In this document: one piece after another, positions 7,777 through 9,870 of the stretch
Layout of the letters: each line of letters starts with the position of its first letter
Numbering within the stretch: position 1 is the stretch's first letter
NCBI GenBank assembly: GCA_937921835.1
Contig: CAKZVG010000254.1
Location: forward strand, 1-9,870
Direction: 5' to 3'
DNA length: 9,870 nucleotides
Source of the DNA: an uncultured Bryobacteraceae bacterium
Lineage (GTDB): Bacteria > Acidobacteriota > Terriglobia > Bryobacterales > Bryobacteraceae
Program-made: the position numbers and the translations under genes
Notes under the pieces: generated by a model
Seen by the model: only the letters and a program-made list of their open reading frames with translations
What the model was told of the DNA's origin: nothing
Databases searched by the model: none

Positions 7777-9093
7777 ATGACCCGCCGCGGCTTCACCGCA
7801 CTCACCGCATTCAGCGCCGCCCGGGTCGCCGGCGCCAATGAACGCATCCGGGCCGGCTTCATCGGCATGGGTGCGCGCGGCGACCGTCTGCTTGACCTCT
7901 TTCTCGCCGCCGGCGCCGAGGCGGCGGCGGTCTGCGACGTCTACGGCCCGCATCTGGACTTTGCCGCTTCCAAAGCCAAGGGGGCGCGACGTTTCAAGGA
8001 CTACCGCCTGATGCTCGACGACCCGTCGCTCGATGCGGTCGTCATCGCCACCCCGGACCACTGGCACGCGCTACAGTTCCTCCACGCTTGCCAGGCGGGC
8101 AAGGATGTCTACGTCGAAAAACCGCTTTCGCTCACCGTCGCCGAGGGGCGCCAGATGGTCGAGGCCGCGGGCCGCGCGCGGCGCGTGGTGCAGGTCGGCA
8201 CGCAGCGCCGCTCCTCGGCGATGGTGCGCGAAGCGGTGGAATTCATTCGCGCGGGCGGCATCGGGCGGGTGACCGCCGTGCGCGCCTGCGACAACCTGAA
8301 CGAGTGGCCGCTGGGCATCGGCAAGCAGCCCGGCGCGGCGCCGCCGCCGGAACTCGACTGGGACTTGTGGCTCGGTCCCGCGCCCGCGGTTCCCTACAAC
8401 CCCAACCGCGGCTGGTACAACTACCGCTGGTTCCGCGATTACTCGGGCGGGCAACTCACCAACAACGGCATCCACCTGGTCGACGTCGTCCGCTGGGCGC
8501 TCGATCTCGGTTACCCGCGGCGCATCGCCGCCATGGGAGGCATCTACGCAATCGACGACGGGCGCGAGATCCCCGATACGCTCGAAGTTCTCTGGGACTT
8601 CGGCGCGGGCGCGCTGGTGAGCTTCACGCAGTACAACGCCAACGACGCCCCCGCCAACGCGCAGGGAGCGGATCTCGAGTTCCGCGGCGCCAAGGCCACG
8701 CTCTACCTGCGCCCCGACCGCTTCGAGGTGGTTCCGCAACGGGTCGCCGGCCGGGTGCGCTACCGCCCGGGACCGCTGCATCGCGAGGACACCCGCGCCG
8801 CCTGGATGGCCTCCCGCAAGCCCGCCGCCGCGCCGAAGCTGGTGCGGGGCACGGCCACGGCCGACCTCGAGCACGTGCGCAACTTTCTTGAGTGCGTCAG
8901 ATCGCGGCGCGAACCGAACGCCCCGATTCTCGAGGGCCACCTCTCGACCGCCACCTGCCTGCTTGGCAACATCGCGCTGCGCACCGGCGCCATGCTCGAA
9001 TGGGACGGCGCCCGGGAGCGCTTCCCGGGCCACGACGCCGCCAACCGCCTGCTGGACTATCAATATCGCGCGCCTTTCACCAGACCCTCCTGA
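7777..9093 (+). CDS. Tat-signal Gfo/Idh/MocA family oxidoreductase
   Basis: This 438-residue protein opens with a twin-arginine motif (RR at 3-4, TRRGFTALTAF) and a short hydrophobic stretch ending near residue 20, suggesting export with its cofactor already bound. A Rossmann fold follows: GFIGMGARG at 27-35 binds the dinucleotide, ATPDHWHA lies at 91-98, and EKP at 114-116 carries the conserved Lys (K115). The C-terminal domain has WLGPAP, GWYNYRWFRDYSGG and NNGIHLVD (229-236, H233 the probable catalytic His), matching the Gfo/Idh/MocA C-terminal domain common in exported Acidobacteriota and Planctomycetota members. Family members oxidise or reduce sugar hydroxyls with NAD(P). Some exported relatives carry tightly bound cofactor (glucose-fructose oxidoreductase) or act as NAD-dependent glycosidases (GH109). 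The ATG at 7777 comes one base after the GH2 stop, so coupling is likely; only a weak GGGGC precedes it. The substrate is probably a sugar produced in the same pathway (inference). Confidence 0.9.
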   Translation: MTRRGFTALTAFSAARVAGANERIRAGFIGMGARGDRLLDLFLAAGAEAAAVCDVYGPHLDFAASKAKGARRFKDYRLMLDDPSLDAVVIATPDHWHALQFLHACQAGKDVYVEKPLSLTVAEGRQMVEAAGRARRVVQVGTQRRSSAMVREAVEFIRAGGIGRVTAVRACDNLNEWPLGIGKQPGAAPPPELDWDLWLGPAPAVPYNPNRGWYNYRWFRDYSGGQLTNNGIHLVDVVRWALDLGYPRRIAAMGGIYAIDDGREIPDTLEVLWDFGAGALVSFTQYNANDAPANAQGADLEFRGAKATLYLRPDRFEVVPQRVAGRVRYRPGPLHREDTRAAWMASRKPAAAPKLVRGTATADLEHVRNFLECVRSRREPNAPILEGHLSTATCLLGNIALRTGAMLEWDGARERFPGHDAANRLLDYQYRAPFTRPS

Positions 9094-9094
9094 G

Positions 9095-9155
9095 CGCCGG
9101 CTGTTGGGTGGTTGTCCGGGCGCCCGGTCCTGCCGCCGGCGGGCGATCGCGCCGG
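9095..9155 (+). terminator. GC-rich inverted repeats after the operon, possible terminator
   Basis: The 79-base gap 9094-9172 contains nested inverted repeats: CGCCGGC at 9095-9101 pairs with GCCGGCG at 9135-9141; a perfect 12-base palindrome CCGGGCGCCCGG lies at 9116-9127; CCGGCG at 9136-9141 can instead pair with CGCCGG at 9150-9155; and GCGATCGC lies at 9143-9150. The position at the end of the cassette fits transcription termination or mRNA 3'-end protection. No proper T-run follows (only TTGTACT), so an intrinsic terminator is not established. High GC alone makes short palindromes common. Confidence 0.35.
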
Positions 9156-9172
9156 TTGTACTCTGAAGTTGT

Positions 9173-9685
9173 ATGCTCACCGACCTCGCCGAGATCCGGC
9201 GCCTGGGGGAGAAGAAGCAAGAGGAGAACCAGCGCCTGCGGCGGCACATGAAGGTGCACGACTTCCCCGAGCGCCGGCTGCGCCGCATCGCCGAAGAGAT
9301 CGAGGAGCAGATCGACTGCACGGCGTGCGCCAACTGCTGCAAGCTGGCCAGCGTGCGGTTGCAGCAGCGCGACGTCGAGAAACTCGCCCGCCGCTTCCGG
9401 ATGACCGCCGCCCGCTTCCGCGCCGAGTACGCCGAAGCGAGCGCGGAGGAAGGCCTCATCCTGCGGCGCACGCCCGCCGGCTGCGTGTTCCTGGAGGGGA
9501 CGCTGTGCGCGGTGTACGAAGACCGTCCCGACACCTGCCGCCATTTCCCGCACCTGGTGCGCGGAGCGGGGTCTCTGGTCAGCCGCATGTGGCGCATGCC
9601 GGAGCGCGCCTGCTACTGCCCGATCGTCTACAACACGCTCGAGGAGTACAAGCGGCTGCTGGGCTTCGGCGCGCGGGGGCGCTGA
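9173..9685 (+). CDS. YkgJ-family cysteine cluster protein
   Basis: This 170-residue, probably cytoplasmic protein has no signal peptide or membrane segment. Its N-terminus (1-45) is highly charged and helical, possibly a short coiled coil. The CxxCxxCC motif of the YkgJ / UPF0153 family is CTACANCC at 49-56. Further Cys follow at 104, 112, 122, 147 and 149, in the usual context CVFLEGTLCAVYEDRPDTCRHFP. The Cys cluster is thought to bind zinc or an iron-sulfur cluster; the biochemical role of the family is not established. The C-terminal segment ACYCPIVYNTLEEYK is consistent with longer family members. No strong Shine-Dalgarno precedes ATG 9173; an internal ATG at 9248 (residue 26) would remove the charged N-terminus. 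It is separated from the upstream cassette by a structured gap and is probably functionally unrelated to it. Confidence 0.88.
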   Translation: MLTDLAEIRRLGEKKQEENQRLRRHMKVHDFPERRLRRIAEEIEEQIDCTACANCCKLASVRLQQRDVEKLARRFRMTAARFRAEYAEASAEEGLILRRTPAGCVFLEGTLCAVYEDRPDTCRHFPHLVRGAGSLVSRMWRMPERACYCPIVYNTLEEYKRLLGFGARGR

Positions 9686-9717
9686 GGTGCGCCGCCGGCC
9701 GTGGCATGCTGAATAGC

Positions 9718-9870
9718 ATGGCGAAACGGGTGTGCGTGTTCTGCGGCTCCCATGAAGGAACCCGTCCGGCGTACGTCGCGGCCGCGCGCGAGACCGGCGC
9801 GGTGCTTGCCCGCCGCGGGCTGGGAGTGGTCTGCGGAGGCGGGCGCATCGGGCTGATGGGCGCCGTGGCG
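9718..9870 (+). CDS. LOG-family (lysine decarboxylase-like) protein, N-terminal part
   Basis: The first 51 residues are present; the 3' end is outside the window. KRVCVFCGS at 3-11 and VCGGGRIGLMGAVA at 38-51 are the N-terminal Rossmann motifs of the LOG / TIGR00730 family, which hydrolyses nucleoside 5'-monophosphates (cytokinin riboside monophosphates or, in bacteria, AMP-like and related substrates) to base and ribose 5-phosphate. The diagnostic PGGxGTxxE motif would come later, beyond the window. ATG 9718 gives the usual short N-terminus; an in-frame ATG at 9706 would add four residues (MLNS). No clear Shine-Dalgarno precedes either. It follows the YkgJ gene by 32 bases and may be co-transcribed with it. 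Confidence 0.85.
   Translation, partial: MAKRVCVFCGSHEGTRPAYVAAARETGAVLARRGLGVVCGGGRIGLMGAVA

Noticed and set aside
9143..9150. GCGATCGC as a HIP1-type genome-wide palindrome
   Set aside because: HIP1 is a cyanobacterial repeat present at high density. I noticed only this copy here, and the genes do not look cyanobacterial.
8071..9597. Minus-strand open frame spanning the oxidoreductase, the gap and the YkgJ gene
   Set aside because: It runs antisense to two well-supported genes, with Arg/Ala/Ser-rich content and no recognisable motif.

Overview
The window is GC-rich and densely coded, and every gene I can support reads on the + strand. The large Oar-type TonB-dependent receptor with an N-terminal carboxypeptidase-regulatory domain, the Tat-exported Gfo/Idh/MocA oxidoreductase and the exported divergent glycosidases are a combination typical of Acidobacteriota, especially the Solibacter/Bryobacter group. 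That assignment comes from protein style only; there is no rRNA or marker gene here to confirm it.

Positions 1-9093 look like one transcription unit of five tightly packed genes: the 3' end of a D-2-hydroxyacid dehydrogenase; a Tat-signal GH42-like/GHL6-like putative glycosidase, overlapping it by ATGA; an Oar-like TonB-dependent outer-membrane receptor; a Sec-exported GH2 glycosidase; and a Tat-signal Gfo/Idh/MocA oxidoreductase that starts one base after the GH2 stop codon. The gaps are -4, 15, 17 and 1 bp. I read this as a locus for capturing and breaking down a glycan or glycoside: the receptor imports it across the outer membrane, the two hydrolases act in the periplasm (or are cell-surface associated), and an exported NAD(P)-type oxidoreductase adds a redox step. 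The substrate cannot be told from sequence. There is no SusD-like partner and no regulator in the window, and the operon's promoter lies upstream of it.

After a 79-bp gap with several GC-rich inverted repeats come two genes that look unrelated to the cassette: a YkgJ-type CxxCxxCC cysteine-cluster protein (9173-9685) and the start of a LOG-family (lysine decarboxylase-like) nucleotide phosphoribohydrolase, cut off by the window end.

The most interesting points are the presence of an exported NAD(P)-type oxidoreductase within a TonB/glycosidase operon, the lack of an acidic residue where the GHL6-like protein would be expected to carry its acid/base, and the substituted substrate-pocket motifs in the GH2 enzyme. 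No RNA genes, CRISPR arrays, insertion sequences or minus-strand genes could be supported.
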